A stretch of 64,000 nucleotides of DNA from Micromonospora lupini str. Lupac 08 (GCF_000297395.2 NZ_HF570108.1:3275079-3339078); one strand, 5' to 3'; shown: positions 39,673 to 48,799, counted from the first letter of the stretch. Numbers and translations are program-made. The notes: generated by a model not told the origin, from the letters alone.

Positions 39673-41124
39673 TCAGGCGCCGGGGCGGGGGAAGGCCACC
39701 GGGCTTCTGCGGCCTTCCCGGTCCACGGCGCGGATGCCGAAGAAGACGTTGTCCTTGGACAGGTCGATGCTGACCTCGGTGACGTCACCCACCGCGATCA
39801 CCCGCTGCCATTCGGCGGCAGTGGTCTCCCGCCACACCACCTCGTAGCCGGCCAGGCCCGGCTCGTCGCCGCGCTGCCAGCGCAGCGTCGTGTTGTTGGT
39901 CAGGTCGGTGGTCACGATGACGGCGCCCTTGGGCGTGCCGGGCGCCTGGGCCAGCGACCACAGCGCCGCGCCGTTGACCCGGGCCACCCGGGCGATGTAC
40001 GGGAAGTCGCAGAACTCGGGCAGGTCACCGAACTGCTGGCCGTCCTGCACGCGGACGTCCTGGTGCTGGTGGGCGAAGTCCTCGTTCGGCTCGGTGAACC
40101 GCGCCGCCGGCCAGCCCTCGCGCAGGAACGAGATGTGGTCGCTGCCGCGCAGGTAGCGGTCCCGCCGGTAGATCACCCGCACCCGCATGCCCGTCGCGTC
40201 GTTCTCCGCGACGTCCCGGACGAACCGGGCGAGCTGCCGCGACGGTGAGTCGTTCTCGCCGCCGACGGACTGCCGGGTGGTGGCCTCCGCCGGGGTCTCG
40301 GCGGTCGGCACCCCCTCGGCGAAGAGTCGCACCGCGTACGGGTCGCGGGTGCCGTCGTCGGCGGTGCTGCTGCCCACGATGTCGTCGCTGAACATGCCCT
40401 GCACGTCCGCGCCGGCCGCCTTGAACTGCGCGGCCAGGTACGCCGAGCCGTACAGGCCCTGCTCCTCCGCGGCGACCGCGGCGAAGACCACGGTGGCGGC
40501 GGTCGGCCGGGTGGCCATCAGCCGGGCCAGCTCCAGCACCACTGCCACGCCGGACGCGTCGTCGTCGGCGCCGGGCGCGTCGCTGACCGCGTCCATCACG
40601 TCGGTGACCCGGGAGTCGTAGTGGCCGGTCACCACGTAGGTGCGGTTCGGCGCGCTCTGGCCGCGCAGGGTGGCCACCACGTTGGTGATCCGGGTGGCGG
40701 TGGGGATCCGCGACGCCGGCTGCTGGACGTACGACTGGAGTTCGACTGTCATCCGGCCGCCGGAGGTGGCCGCGTACGCCTGCAATTGCGCGTGGGTCCA
40801 GTCCCGGGCGGCGCCGATGCCCCGCTGGGGGTCGTCCTGGCTGGAGAGGGTGTGCCGGGTGCCGAACGCGGCGAGGCGGCGCACGATCGCCTCGATCCGG
40901 CGTGGGTCGACCTGGCGTAGCAGCTCACGCAACTCGCGCTCGGGCCGCTGGGCGTGGATCGGGCGGCCGGGGCCGGCCGGAACGGCGTCGGTGGCGGCGG
41001 CGGGCGCGGTGAGGGCGGGCGCCGCGACGGTGGCGGCGGTCGCCGCGGTGGCGGCGGCCGAGGCGGACAGGAAGGTGCGGCGGGTGGACCTCGTGGGCCC
41101 CGCGCCGGTGTCGTCTGATCCCAT
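39673..41124 (-). CDS. Secreted M28-family zinc aminopeptidase
   Basis: 483 residues. Tat signal STRRTFLSASAAATAA (~13-28) with Ala-rich core. M28 catalytic domain: TGHYDSR (His, Asp), GADDDASGVA (bridging Asp), AAEEQGLYGS (catalytic Glu-Glu), FSDDIVG (Asp) and a late RGSDHISFLREG (His). C-terminal ~90 residues (TPKGAVIVTTDLTNNTTLRWQ; PGLAGYEVVWRET) form a fibronectin-III-like domain. Exported folded, cleaves N-terminal residues from peptides. Converges on the GNAT gene. Confidence 0.92.
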   Translation of the reverse strand: MGSDDTGAGPTRSTRRTFLSASAAATAATAATVAAPALTAPAAATDAVPAGPGRPIHAQRPERELRELLRQVDPRRIEAIVRRLAAFGTRHTLSSQDDPQRGIGAARDWTHAQLQAYAATSGGRMTVELQSYVQQPASRIPTATRITNVVATLRGQSAPNRTYVVTGHYDSRVTDVMDAVSDAPGADDDASGVAVVLELARLMATRPTAATVVFAAVAAEEQGLYGSAYLAAQFKAAGADVQGMFSDDIVGSSTADDGTRDPYAVRLFAEGVPTAETPAEATTRQSVGGENDSPSRQLARFVRDVAENDATGMRVRVIYRRDRYLRGSDHISFLREGWPAARFTEPNEDFAHQHQDVRVQDGQQFGDLPEFCDFPYIARVARVNGAALWSLAQAPGTPKGAVIVTTDLTNNTTLRWQRGDEPGLAGYEVVWRETTAAEWQRVIAVGDVTEVSIDLSKDNVFFGIRAVDREGRRSPVAFPRPGA

Positions 41125-41206
41125 TCCGGCATCCTGCCCATCGATGGTGGTGTCTGTCCATATCGTGCGGCGTCGATGAGTGCGGAGTTTTCACCCGGAC
41201 CGGGTG

Positions 41207-41235
41207 ATGACACTTAGTGACGATCTTCCTACGGT
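41207..41235 (+). promoter_or_regulatory. Promoter for a leaderless debranching-enzyme transcript
   Basis: ATGACA (41207-41212), 17-bp spacer, TACGGT (41230-41235), then 7 bp to the ATG at 41243. Good housekeeping promoter that fixes the start codon. Confidence 0.6.
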
Positions 41236-41242
41236 GGGTGTC

Positions 41243-43396
41243 ATGGCTGCCGTGCGCGCGACCCCCGCAGACCCCACTCCCGGCCTGATGAGCGAGGCCG
41301 GGCAGAGCGGCGACCAGCGGGCCATGCCGCCCGAGCTGGGCCCCGACTCCCTCGCCGTCCTCAGCGGCCCCACCTTCATGTACTCGAATTCGAGCGGCGA
41401 CGTCCCGCCGGGCAGCATCGGCGGCCTCGTGCACCTGGACACCCGGCTGGTCAGCGACTGGACCCTGACCGTCAACGGTGGCGCGCTGCTGGTGTTGCGG
41501 GCCCAGACGATCGAGCACTACTCCGCGCAGTACGTGCTCACCAACTCCGCGCTGCCCGCGTTGCCGCCGAACAGCCTGGGCCTGCGGCGGCTGCGCTACG
41601 TCGGCGACGGCTTCCACGAGCGGGTCGAGCTGCTTTCGTTCCAGCCGGAGCCGGTCCGGTTGGAGGTGCGCCTCGCCGTCGGCGCGGATTTCGCCGACCT
41701 GTTCGAGGTCAAGTCGGTGGTCCGGGACCGCTCGGCGGAGATCACCCGGGACCACGCCGCCGACGGCTCCGAGCTGTGCTTCTCCTACCGCAACGGGGAC
41801 TTCTCCGCCCAGACCCGGGTGTGCTGCGTCCCGCCGGCGGACCGGATCGAGGGTGACGAGCTGGTCTGGGATCTGGACCTGCGCCCGCGCGAGCAGTGGA
41901 AGGTGGACCTGCACGTTCCGCTGCCACCCGGCATGGGAGTGGTCGAGCCGGTGCGTGGCGACATCGCCGACGTCGTCCACGGCCGGGTCGACGACCCGCT
42001 GCGCCGGTGGGTCGAGGACCGGGCCCTGCTGCGCAGCGACAACCAGGCGCTGGAACGCACCGTGCGGCAGTCCCGCGACGACCTGGCGGCGCTGCGGCTC
42101 GACCTGGAGGTCAAGGGCCAGAAGATCCTGTTGCCCGGCGCGGGGCTGCCCTGGTTCCTCAGCGTCTTCGGGCGGGACACGCTGATCAGCGCGTACCAGA
42201 CCCTGGTGGCCGGGCCGTTGCTGGCCAAGGGAGCGCTGCTCGCGCTGGCCCGCCTCCAGGGCGAGACGTGCGACGACTTCACCGACGAGGAGCCCGGCAA
42301 GATCCTGCACGAGGTCCGCAGCGGCGAGCTGACCCGTACCGGCCAGAAGCCGTACGGACCGTACTACGGCACCGCCGACGCCACCCAGCTCTGGCTGATC
42401 CTGCTGTCGGAGTACTGGCGCTGGACCGGCGACGACGAGACCGTCCGGCACCTGGCCGACAACGCGATGGCCGCGCTGCGTTGGATCGACGAGTACGGCG
42501 ACCGCGACGGCGACGGCTACGTCGAGTACGCCACCCGCTCCCCGGAGGGCCTGGGCAACCAGTGTTGGCGGGACTCGCCGGACGGGATCTGCTTCGCCGA
42601 CGGGCGCATCCCGGTGCTGCCGCTTGCCACCGCCGACATTCAGGGCTACACCTACGACGCGAAGCTGCGGCTGGCCGAGCTGTTCGACGGACCGTTGGCC
42701 AACCCGTCCCTGGCCCGGCGCCTACGCGACGAGGCCGGCACCCTGTACGAGCGGTTCAACCAGGACTTCTGGATCGACGAACGGGGTGGCTACTACGCGG
42801 TCGCTCTCGACGGTGACAAGAACCTGGTCGACGCGAAGACGTCCAGCATGGGTCACCTGCTGTGGAGCGGGATCGTGCCGCCCGAGCGGGCCGAGGCGGT
42901 GGTCCGGCAGCTCATGTCCCCCGACATGTTCTCCGGCTGGGGCATCCGGACGCTGTCGCGCGAGGAGCGGCTCTACAACGCCCTCGGCTATCACCTCGGC
43001 ACGGTCTGGCCGCACGACAACTCCATCGCCGTGCTGGGCCTGGCCCGCTACGGCTACCGGGCGGAGGCCAACCGGATCAGCCTCGCCATGTTCGACGCGG
43101 CCGAGCAGTTCGACCACCGGCTGCCCGAGGCGCTCAGCGGGTACGACCGCGAACGGCTGTTGTTCGCCGTGCCCTACCCGACGGCGTGCAGCCCGCAGGC
43201 GTGGGCCGCGGGCACTCCGCTGGCGCTGGTCCGCGCGCTGCTGGGGCTCAACCCGGTCGGCGGACGCCTCGTGATCGACCCGGACATCCCAGCGGAGCTG
43301 GGCCGGATCACCGCCGACCGGGTGCGCGCCTTCGGGCAGGAGTGGAGGGTGGAGGCGCTGGGCACCAGCGGTAACGTCCGGCTCCAGGCGAGCTGA
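41243..43396 (+). CDS. Glycogen-debranching/amylo-alpha-1,6-glucosidase-type glycoside hydrolase
   Basis: 717 residues from the ATG at 41243, chosen from the promoter 7 bp upstream; the frame is open 21 codons further. N-terminal beta-sandwich of the GDE_N_bis type (LSGPTFMYSNSSGDVPPGSIGGLVHLDTR, key residues, ~35-65), then an (alpha/alpha)6 barrel (LPWFLSVFGRDTLISAYQ ~290-307; YYGTADATQLWLILLSEYW; QCWRDSPDGICFADG; GWGIRTLSREERLYNALGYHLGTVWPHDN in key residues). Cytoplasmic. Acts on alpha-glucan branch points or related oligosaccharides. 46 bp before the NADH dehydrogenase gene. Confidence 0.88.
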   Translation: MAAVRATPADPTPGLMSEAGQSGDQRAMPPELGPDSLAVLSGPTFMYSNSSGDVPPGSIGGLVHLDTRLVSDWTLTVNGGALLVLRAQTIEHYSAQYVLTNSALPALPPNSLGLRRLRYVGDGFHERVELLSFQPEPVRLEVRLAVGADFADLFEVKSVVRDRSAEITRDHAADGSELCFSYRNGDFSAQTRVCCVPPADRIEGDELVWDLDLRPREQWKVDLHVPLPPGMGVVEPVRGDIADVVHGRVDDPLRRWVEDRALLRSDNQALERTVRQSRDDLAALRLDLEVKGQKILLPGAGLPWFLSVFGRDTLISAYQTLVAGPLLAKGALLALARLQGETCDDFTDEEPGKILHEVRSGELTRTGQKPYGPYYGTADATQLWLILLSEYWRWTGDDETVRHLADNAMAALRWIDEYGDRDGDGYVEYATRSPEGLGNQCWRDSPDGICFADGRIPVLPLATADIQGYTYDAKLRLAELFDGPLANPSLARRLRDEAGTLYERFNQDFWIDERGGYYAVALDGDKNLVDAKTSSMGHLLWSGIVPPERAEAVVRQLMSPDMFSGWGIRTLSREERLYNALGYHLGTVWPHDNSIAVLGLARYGYRAEANRISLAMFDAAEQFDHRLPEALSGYDRERLLFAVPYPTACSPQAWAAGTPLALVRALLGLNPVGGRLVIDPDIPAELGRITADRVRAFGQEWRVEALGTSGNVRLQAS

Positions 43397-43442
43397 CCGT
43401 ACGCCGACGTTTGTCCCGGGCTGCGACGGGAAACGGCCCGCA

Positions 43443-44744
43443 ATGACGAAACCTCGTGTGGTGATCGTGGGGGCCGGGTTCGCCGGTTACCACGCGGCGA
43501 AGACGTTGAGCCGGATCGCCCGGGACCGGGCCGAGATCGTGGTGCTGAACTCCACCGACTACTTCCTGTACCTGCCGCTGCTGCCCGAGGTCGCGGCCGG
43601 GGTGGTCGAGCCCAAGCGGATCGCCGTGCCGCTGACCGGCACCCTCAAGGGCGTCCGGGTGGTGATCGGCGAGGCGGACCACGTCGACCTGCAGAACCGC
43701 TGGGTCGGCTTCACCCAGGCCGAGGGGGAGAAGAACCGCCTGGCGTACGACCGGCTGGTGCTCGCCGTGGGCAGCGTCAACAAGCTGCTGCCCATCCCGG
43801 GTGTCACCGAGTACGCGCACGGCTTCCGCGGCCTGCCCGAGGCCGTCTACCTGCACGACCACATCGTCCGCCAGATCGAGCTGGCCGAGCAGGCCGAGGA
43901 CCCGGCGGAGCAGAAGGCGCGCTCGACCTTCGTGGTCGTGGGGGCGGGCTACACCGGCACCGAGGTGGCCGCGCACGGGCAGTTGTTCACCGACGCGCTG
44001 CACGCGCAGCGACCCCGGCTCACCGTCCGGCCCCGCTGGATGCTGCTCGACGTCGCACCCCGGGTGCTGCCCGAGCTGGACAAGCGGATGTCCGAGACCT
44101 CGCACAAGGTGCTCAACCGGCGTGGCGTGGACGTGCGGATGGGCACGTCGGTGGCCGAGGCGACCTGCGACGGGGTCAAGCTCACCGACGGCGAGTACGT
44201 GCCGACCTGCACGCTGGTCTGGTGCGTGGGGGTGCGGCCCGACCCGTTCGTCAACGAGCTGGGCCTGCGCACCGACCGGGGCCGGCTGGTCACCGACGAG
44301 TTCCTCAACGTCCCCGGCTACCCGGAGGTCTTCGCCTGCGGCGACGCCGCCGCCGTGCCCGACCTGGTCAACCCGGGCCAGATCTGCGGCATGACGGCCC
44401 AGCACGCGCAGCGGCAGGGCAAGCGGGTGGCGCACAACATCGCCGCGTCGTACGGCTTCGGCCAGCGCAAGCCGTACAAGCACCACGATCTGGGGTGGGT
44501 GGTCGACCTGGGGGGCAAGGACGCCGCCGCGAACCCGTTGCACGTCAACCTGGCCGGGCTGCCGGCCAAGGCGGTCACCCGGGCGTACCACCTGATGGCG
44601 ATGCCGGGCAACCGCACCCGCGTGGGGGCCGACTGGGTGCTCGACGCCGCGCTGACCCGCTCGGCCGTGCAGTTGGGGCTGGTCCCGGCGAACGCGGTTC
44701 CGCTGGAGAGCACCTCACCGGAGGTCGCGGTGCACGGCCGCTGA
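43443..44744 (+). CDS. Type II NADH dehydrogenase (NDH-2-like, FAD-dependent)
   Basis: 433 residues. Two dinucleotide-binding motifs: VVIVGAGFAGYHAAK (FAD, ~6-20) and TFVVVGAGYTGTEVA (NADH, ~160-174). YFLYLPLLPEVAAG is the NDH-2 signature after the first motif, VFACGDAAAV the second FAD contact, and QHAQRQGKRVAHNI and the C-terminal helices fit membrane association. Transfers electrons from NADH to quinone without proton pumping. Converges on the AI-2E gene. Confidence 0.9.
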   Translation: MTKPRVVIVGAGFAGYHAAKTLSRIARDRAEIVVLNSTDYFLYLPLLPEVAAGVVEPKRIAVPLTGTLKGVRVVIGEADHVDLQNRWVGFTQAEGEKNRLAYDRLVLAVGSVNKLLPIPGVTEYAHGFRGLPEAVYLHDHIVRQIELAEQAEDPAEQKARSTFVVVGAGYTGTEVAAHGQLFTDALHAQRPRLTVRPRWMLLDVAPRVLPELDKRMSETSHKVLNRRGVDVRMGTSVAEATCDGVKLTDGEYVPTCTLVWCVGVRPDPFVNELGLRTDRGRLVTDEFLNVPGYPEVFACGDAAAVPDLVNPGQICGMTAQHAQRQGKRVAHNIAASYGFGQRKPYKHHDLGWVVDLGGKDAAANPLHVNLAGLPAKAVTRAYHLMAMPGNRTRVGADWVLDAALTRSAVQLGLVPANAVPLESTSPEVAVHGR

Positions 44745-44767
44745 GCGGAACCCGTCGGCCCGGTCGG

Positions 44768-45868
44768 TCAGCCCAGCGAAGGGGCGGGACCGGCCGGCGG
44801 ACGTGGTTCGCCCGGGTCGGCCGGTGGCGGCGGGTTCAGCCGTCGTGGCCCGTACTCCCGCAGCAGGGTCTGGACGATGCCGGCGGCGGGGATGGCCAGC
44901 AGCGCGCCGAGCAGCCCGGCCAGCTCCGCCGCGAGCAGCACGCTCAGCAGCACTGTCAGCGGGTTGAGCCGAACCGCGCGCGCCAGGATCAGCGGCTGGA
45001 GCAGATGGTTCTCGACCTGCTGGTAGACCACGAAGAAGACGAGCACGACGACCCCGGCGGTGGGGGAGTGCAGGAATCCGGCCCCGGCGGCGATCACCGC
45101 GCCGATCGTCGCGCCGACAAGCGGTATCAGGTCGGCCACCGCCACCAGCAGCGCGATCACGCCCGCGAACGGCACCCCGGTCAGGGCCAGCACCACGAAC
45201 GTCAACGCCCCGCAGATCACGCTGATCAGCAGGTTGCCGGTGAGATAGCCGGTCACCGTCCGCGACACCTCCCGGCCGACCCGGCGCAGACGCTCGCCCC
45301 GACCGTCCCCGGCCGCCGCGAGCACGCCGCGGGTGATCCGCGGCGATTCCAACACCATGAGGTACGCCAGCACGACGACGGTGACCAGCCCCGCGACCGT
45401 CTCCACCACGCCGCGCAGCACACCGACGGCGGGTTGTCGCAGCCGGCTGCCGAAGTCGCGCAACTGGTCGGAGTGCTCGCCCACGTAGCGCCGTGCTCCG
45501 GTGCGTTCCACGAGCTGGCCCACCGGGCCCCGTCCGGCGCGCGCGTCGCGCAGCAGTTCCGGCCCCCGCTCGGCGAACCGGCCCAGCTCGTCCAGCAGCG
45601 GCACCAGGATGACCGTGGCGAGGACCGCCACCACCACGAACGCGGCGAGGAACACGAGCAGCGTGGCTACGGCCCGCCTCCGGACGAACCGACGTTGCAG
45701 CCAGTCCACGGACGGCTTGAGCGCGACCGCGAAGAAGGCGGCCACCACCGCCCAGACCAGCACCCGGCGGGTCGCGTACACGAAGGCCAGCGCGAGCGCG
45801 GTCGCCAGCACCAGACCGATCACGATCAGGGCCCGGCGGGCGGTGGCCCGATCGTCGGCGTTGCTCAC
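44768..45868 (-). CDS. AI-2E transporter family (PerM-like) membrane protein
   Basis: 366 residues from the GTG at 45868, which has GGGGAAGG about 8 bp upstream; an ATG at 45895 is the alternative. Seven or eight transmembrane segments; family signatures FFAVALKPSVDWLQRR, PFAGVIALLVAVADLIPLVGATIGAV and VVYQQVENHLLQPLILARAVRLNP. Members export quorum signals, cations or other small solutes; the name does not prove AI-2. Pro-rich C-terminal tail. Confidence 0.87.
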   Translation of the reverse strand: MSNADDRATARRALIVIGLVLATALALAFVYATRRVLVWAVVAAFFAVALKPSVDWLQRRFVRRRAVATLLVFLAAFVVVAVLATVILVPLLDELGRFAERGPELLRDARAGRGPVGQLVERTGARRYVGEHSDQLRDFGSRLRQPAVGVLRGVVETVAGLVTVVVLAYLMVLESPRITRGVLAAAGDGRGERLRRVGREVSRTVTGYLTGNLLISVICGALTFVVLALTGVPFAGVIALLVAVADLIPLVGATIGAVIAAGAGFLHSPTAGVVVLVFFVVYQQVENHLLQPLILARAVRLNPLTVLLSVLLAAELAGLLGALLAIPAAGIVQTLLREYGPRRLNPPPPADPGEPRPPAGPAPSLG

Positions 45869-45929
45869 CCACCGCGCCTTCCCCGCCCACATCACCGGAA
45901 ACCCGGCAATGCGGACGAGTCGCCCCGTC

Positions 45930-46712
45930 CTAGGCGTCGGCGTCGCTGAGCGGGTGGGCGCCGGCGACGAACGTGTCGAGCGCGGCGGCGTGCAGCAGCC
46001 CGCCGGGGACCGGATCGCGCAGGGCTGCCGCCGCGAGCCGGCCGACCGGCAGCCCGCCGGGACGGTGCGTCGCGGCGAGCACCAGGTTGCCGTAGCGCCG
46101 CCCGCGCAGCATCCGGCGGTCCCCGAACACGCAGACGTCCCCGAAGACGGCCCGCAACGTCGCCACCTGCACGCGGGTGCCCACCAGCGGCGGCAGGTCC
46201 GTCACGTTCACCAGAAACAGTCCACCGGGGCGCAGGGCGCGGGCCACCTCGGCCGCGAACTCCACGGTGCGGACGTGCGGGGGCATCCGGGCCGCCCGGT
46301 AGATGTCGGCGATCACCAGGTCGTACGCGCCGTCCGGGGCGGCCTTCACCGCGTCCCGGGCGTCGGTGACCTCGACGCGCACCTCGGGCGGCAGCGGCGG
46401 CAGTTCCCGGGCTACCAGCTCGACCACCGCACGGTCCCGCTCGACGACCCGCTGCGCGGAGCCCGGCCGCGTCGCGGCGAGCCAGCGCGGCAGCGTCAAC
46501 GCGCCGCCGCCGAGGTGCAGCACGCTCAGCGGTACGCCCGCCGGGGCCGCCAGCTCCACCGCCGACGCGATCCGGCGGACGTACTCGAAGTGCAGGTGCC
46601 GCGGATCCTCGACATCCACGTACGACTGCTCGACGCCGGCGGAGAGCAGCGTCCGTCCGGTTCGGCGGACCGGATCGGCGACCAGCTCCAACCGGTCGGC
46701 GGCACGGTTCAT
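45930..46712 (-). CDS. Spermidine-synthase-like SAM-fold protein
   Basis: 260 residues, without the membrane part of MFS-spermidine-synthase fusions. SAM-fold motifs: VLHLGGGALTLPRWLAA (~65-81), VVERDRAVVELV, VEVTDARDAV and YDLVIADIYRA. The last replaces the DxxDP of true aminopropyltransferases, so polyamine synthesis is uncertain. Cytoplasmic. 61 bp before the start of the AI-2E gene on the same strand. Confidence 0.78.
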   Translation of the reverse strand: MNRAADRLELVADPVRRTGRTLLSAGVEQSYVDVEDPRHLHFEYVRRIASAVELAAPAGVPLSVLHLGGGALTLPRWLAATRPGSAQRVVERDRAVVELVARELPPLPPEVRVEVTDARDAVKAAPDGAYDLVIADIYRAARMPPHVRTVEFAAEVARALRPGGLFLVNVTDLPPLVGTRVQVATLRAVFGDVCVFGDRRMLRGRRYGNLVLAATHRPGGLPVGRLAAAALRDPVPGGLLHAAALDTFVAGAHPLSDADA

Positions 46713-46872
46713 GACGGCACGCTAACCGAGCCGGTGCCGGGTAATGCCGACGGGCCCGCGCCCGACCCCCCGACGTGCGCGCCCGCCGGTCCGACGCCGC
46801 TTGTCCGACGGGCGCGGGCCGACGTGTGCGGGCCGTCGAGGCGACGGGCGCGGGCCGAGGTGCACGGGCCGA

Positions 46873-46915
46873 CGGGCCGACGGACGCGGGGGCGTACCCC
46901 GCGTCCGTCGGCCCG
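46873..46915 (-). terminator. Very strong stem-loop after the DUF2267-PCD gene
   Basis: Arms 46873-46891 and 46897-46915 are perfect complements over 19 bp with a 5-nt GCGTA loop. It lies 19 bp past the stop of the gene ending at 46935 and before the spermidine-synthase-like gene on the same strand, so it should separate the two units. The adjacent 46740-46870 is low-complexity GC-rich DNA with a repeated CGACGGGCGCGGGCCGA. Confidence 0.85.
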
Positions 46916-46934
46916 CGTGTGCCGTTGCGGCCGG

Positions 46935-47909
46935 TCAGCCGCTGGCCATCCCGGCGCCCACCTCGTCGATGGCGTCGTCGATCGCGTGGGCGAGGTCCAC
47001 GTCGAGTGCGGTCACCCCGTCCGCCTGGTTGGTGCGGACGGTCAGCACGGCGGCCGTGCCGCCCGGTCGCCCGATGCTCGGGGCGCGTCCGGTGTCCTGG
47101 CGCAGCCGGTCCAGCCGGGCGAGCACCCGGTCCAGGTTGTCCGGCGGCAGCGCGATCACGCGGTACAGCCCGGCGCTGTCACCGGCCCAGTACGGCAGGT
47201 CGTCCAGCGCCGCCCGGAGCTGGGCCTCGTCCAGGGTGGGCGTGGTGGTGGAGGCGCCCACGATGCCGCCGCCGGCCGCCGGCGGGTTGAGCAGCTCCCG
47301 CAGGCCGTCGGGGACGTGCAGGGACTCGACCAGATCGCCGTCCTGTTCGGCAAGCGCGGCGAGTGTCGCCTCCACCTGGTAGCGGGCCTGTTCCGGCGTA
47401 CGCCCGCTGATCCGGCCCACCTCGGCGAGGAAGCCGGGCAGGTCCCGGTGCCGCTCGATGCCGTCGACGGGCACGACGTCGTGCAGCGAGTTCGGCACGG
47501 CGGCGAGCAGCCGTTGCCGCTCCGCAACGTCCAGTGCGAAGGCCAGCACCAGCACGGTCGCCTCGGCGCCCACCTTGGCCGTCCGGAAGTCGACGCCGGA
47601 GCGGCGTCGGACGTCGTCGACCAGGTCGTGGTAGCCCACGCTGTTCACCCCGGCCGCACCGCCGGGAGGAGGCTGCGGTCGCGGATTGTCCGCGGTGCCC
47701 CGCGACGGCGGCGCCGGACCACCTCGCGTGGTGTCCGACTTGTGCCGTCCGGCCGGTGGCGGACCGGCCCGCTTGCCCTGGTCCAGGCTGGTGAGCTGCT
47801 TGGAGGCGCTCAGGCTGGCGCCGAACTGACTGGGCTGGCTGCCCTGTTCGCGGGCCTGCCGGGCCAGCGCCCGGCGCCGCTGGTTGTCGCCCTCCATCTG
47901 CTTGCGCAT
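46935..47909 (-). CDS. DUF2267 domain fused to a degenerate pterin-4a-carbinolamine dehydratase-like domain
   Basis: 324 residues. A ~85-residue Gln/Pro/Gly-rich N-terminus, a DUF2267 domain (~90-210; VGYHDLVDDVRRRSGVDF, AERQRLLAAVPNSLHDVVPV, DLVESLHVPDGLRELL), then a PCD-like domain (~225-320; LDEAQLRAALDDLPYWAGDS, TNQADGVTALDVDLAHAID). The catalytic GHHP motif of PCD is here TGRAP, so both active-site histidines are missing and dehydratase activity is unlikely. Possibly a regulatory or dimerisation role as in DCoH. ATG with AAAGGGGCG upstream. Confidence 0.75.
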   Translation of the reverse strand: MRKQMEGDNQRRRALARQAREQGSQPSQFGASLSASKQLTSLDQGKRAGPPPAGRHKSDTTRGGPAPPSRGTADNPRPQPPPGGAAGVNSVGYHDLVDDVRRRSGVDFRTAKVGAEATVLVLAFALDVAERQRLLAAVPNSLHDVVPVDGIERHRDLPGFLAEVGRISGRTPEQARYQVEATLAALAEQDGDLVESLHVPDGLRELLNPPAAGGGIVGASTTTPTLDEAQLRAALDDLPYWAGDSAGLYRVIALPPDNLDRVLARLDRLRQDTGRAPSIGRPGGTAAVLTVRTNQADGVTALDVDLAHAIDDAIDEVGAGMASG

Positions 47910-48110
47910 GGTGACGCCCCTTTCGCTGGGGATCGATCCTGCTCCCGTCGCCTTCCCGCCGTCCCGGGAGCCGAAACGGACGCTGCCGGCCGGGTAGCGC
48001 CGAGCGCGGACCAGGCTTCATCCGGCACGGGTGAGGGGTGCTCACCCGTGCGGCCCGCAGGATCGGGGCAGGACCGCAGTTCTTCCGAGGTACGCGGAAG
48101 GAAGGTCGTC

Positions 48111-48425
48111 ATGAAACGGATCGTCGAGATCGTTCCCGCTCGACCCGGCTGGTACGCCCGCTGGCAGCTCGCGCCCGACGCCACCCGGTGCTATCCGGTA
48201 AGCCTGTGGGCCCTGCTGGAGGAGGCCGACGGAACCGGCCGGGAAGTGGTCGGAATGGACTGCATCGGCCAGTGGCCGGGTGCGGACGACAACGAGGCCG
48301 GTGGGGAGTTTGTCCGCTACCTGTACCAGACGCCCGACTCGGGGAAACCCGACGACATCGAACCCCCGACGACCGTCGAGCTGCGCGACGGCGCGCCCCG
48401 GCTCCAGCCGATGACCGCGCCCTAG
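48111..48425 (+). CDS. Hypothetical protein
   Basis: 104 residues from an ATG with GGAAGGAAGG in front. Soluble, Trp-rich (PGWYARWQLA; SLWALLEEADG; DCIGQWPGADDN). I do not recognise a family. Monocistronic, divergent from the DUF2267-PCD gene. Confidence 0.62.
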   Translation: MKRIVEIVPARPGWYARWQLAPDATRCYPVSLWALLEEADGTGREVVGMDCIGQWPGADDNEAGGEFVRYLYQTPDSGKPDDIEPPTTVELRDGAPRLQPMTAP

Positions 48426-48562
48426 ACATTCCTCCGGCCCCCGACCCCAGGTCCCAGGGTCGGGGGCCACCCCGACGCGCCTCGGTCGACCGGCACCCCA
48501 GACCTGCCCGATCGCCCAACGGCCCGCGGCGGCGCAAGACGGCAGCCATGCCCCACCCGCGT

Positions 48563-48633
48563 CCTTTGCTCTGCTTCAACCCACGCAACGGCCGATCGGT
48601 GCCGGCGTTGCGTGGAGTGAAGCAGAGCAAAGG
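48563..48633. repeat. Palindromic repeat, family A copy 2
   Basis: CCTTTGCTCTGCTTCA (48563-48578) and its exact complement (48618-48633); pairing goes on inward over CCCACGCAACG with GTTGCGTGG after two mismatches, giving 26 of 28 pairs around a 15-nt loop. Shares the 16-bp arms with 17157-17288, here in a compact form. Confidence 0.85.
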
Positions 48634-48644
48634 CGGCGAAGTAG

Positions 48645-48760
48645 GGGCGCGGCGGGACGGCAGCGCGGCAGCGCGGAGGGGCGGCAGCGCGAGGGGACGG
48701 CAGCGCGGCGGGGCGGCAGCGCGGCGGGGCGGCAGCGCGGCGGGGCGGCAGCGCGCCAGT
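48645..48760. repeat. 16-bp tandem repeat array
   Basis: CAGCGCGG recurs at 48661, 48669, 48685, 48701, 48717, 48733 and 48749, i.e. with a 16-bp period after the first step. Unit CGGCAGCGCGGCGGGG. The last three units are identical, so it is likely to vary in copy number. Confidence 0.8.
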
Positions 48761-48799
48761 AACTGCCCCGGCAGGCGCACTGCGCGGCGACGCGGTGGG

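Larger units (their letters stand above)
48426..48799. other. 374-bp intergenic region with a palindromic repeat and a 16-bp tandem array
   Basis: No gene seen. The region contains the family A palindrome at 48563-48633 and the tandem array at 48645-48760. It separates the hypothetical gene from the convergent STAS gene and marks the left border of the partner-switching cluster. Confidence 0.6.

Noticed and set aside
45501..48110. Long plus-strand open frame upstream of the 104-residue hypothetical gene
   Set aside because: It is antisense to the AI-2E, spermidine-synthase-like and DUF2267-PCD genes; only the part from 48111, with a strong ribosome site, is accepted as a gene.
48645..48760. 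Small Arg/Gly/Ala-rich protein encoded over the tandem array
   Set aside because: The frame only follows the 16-bp repeat, has no ribosome site and no family, so it is treated as non-coding repeat.
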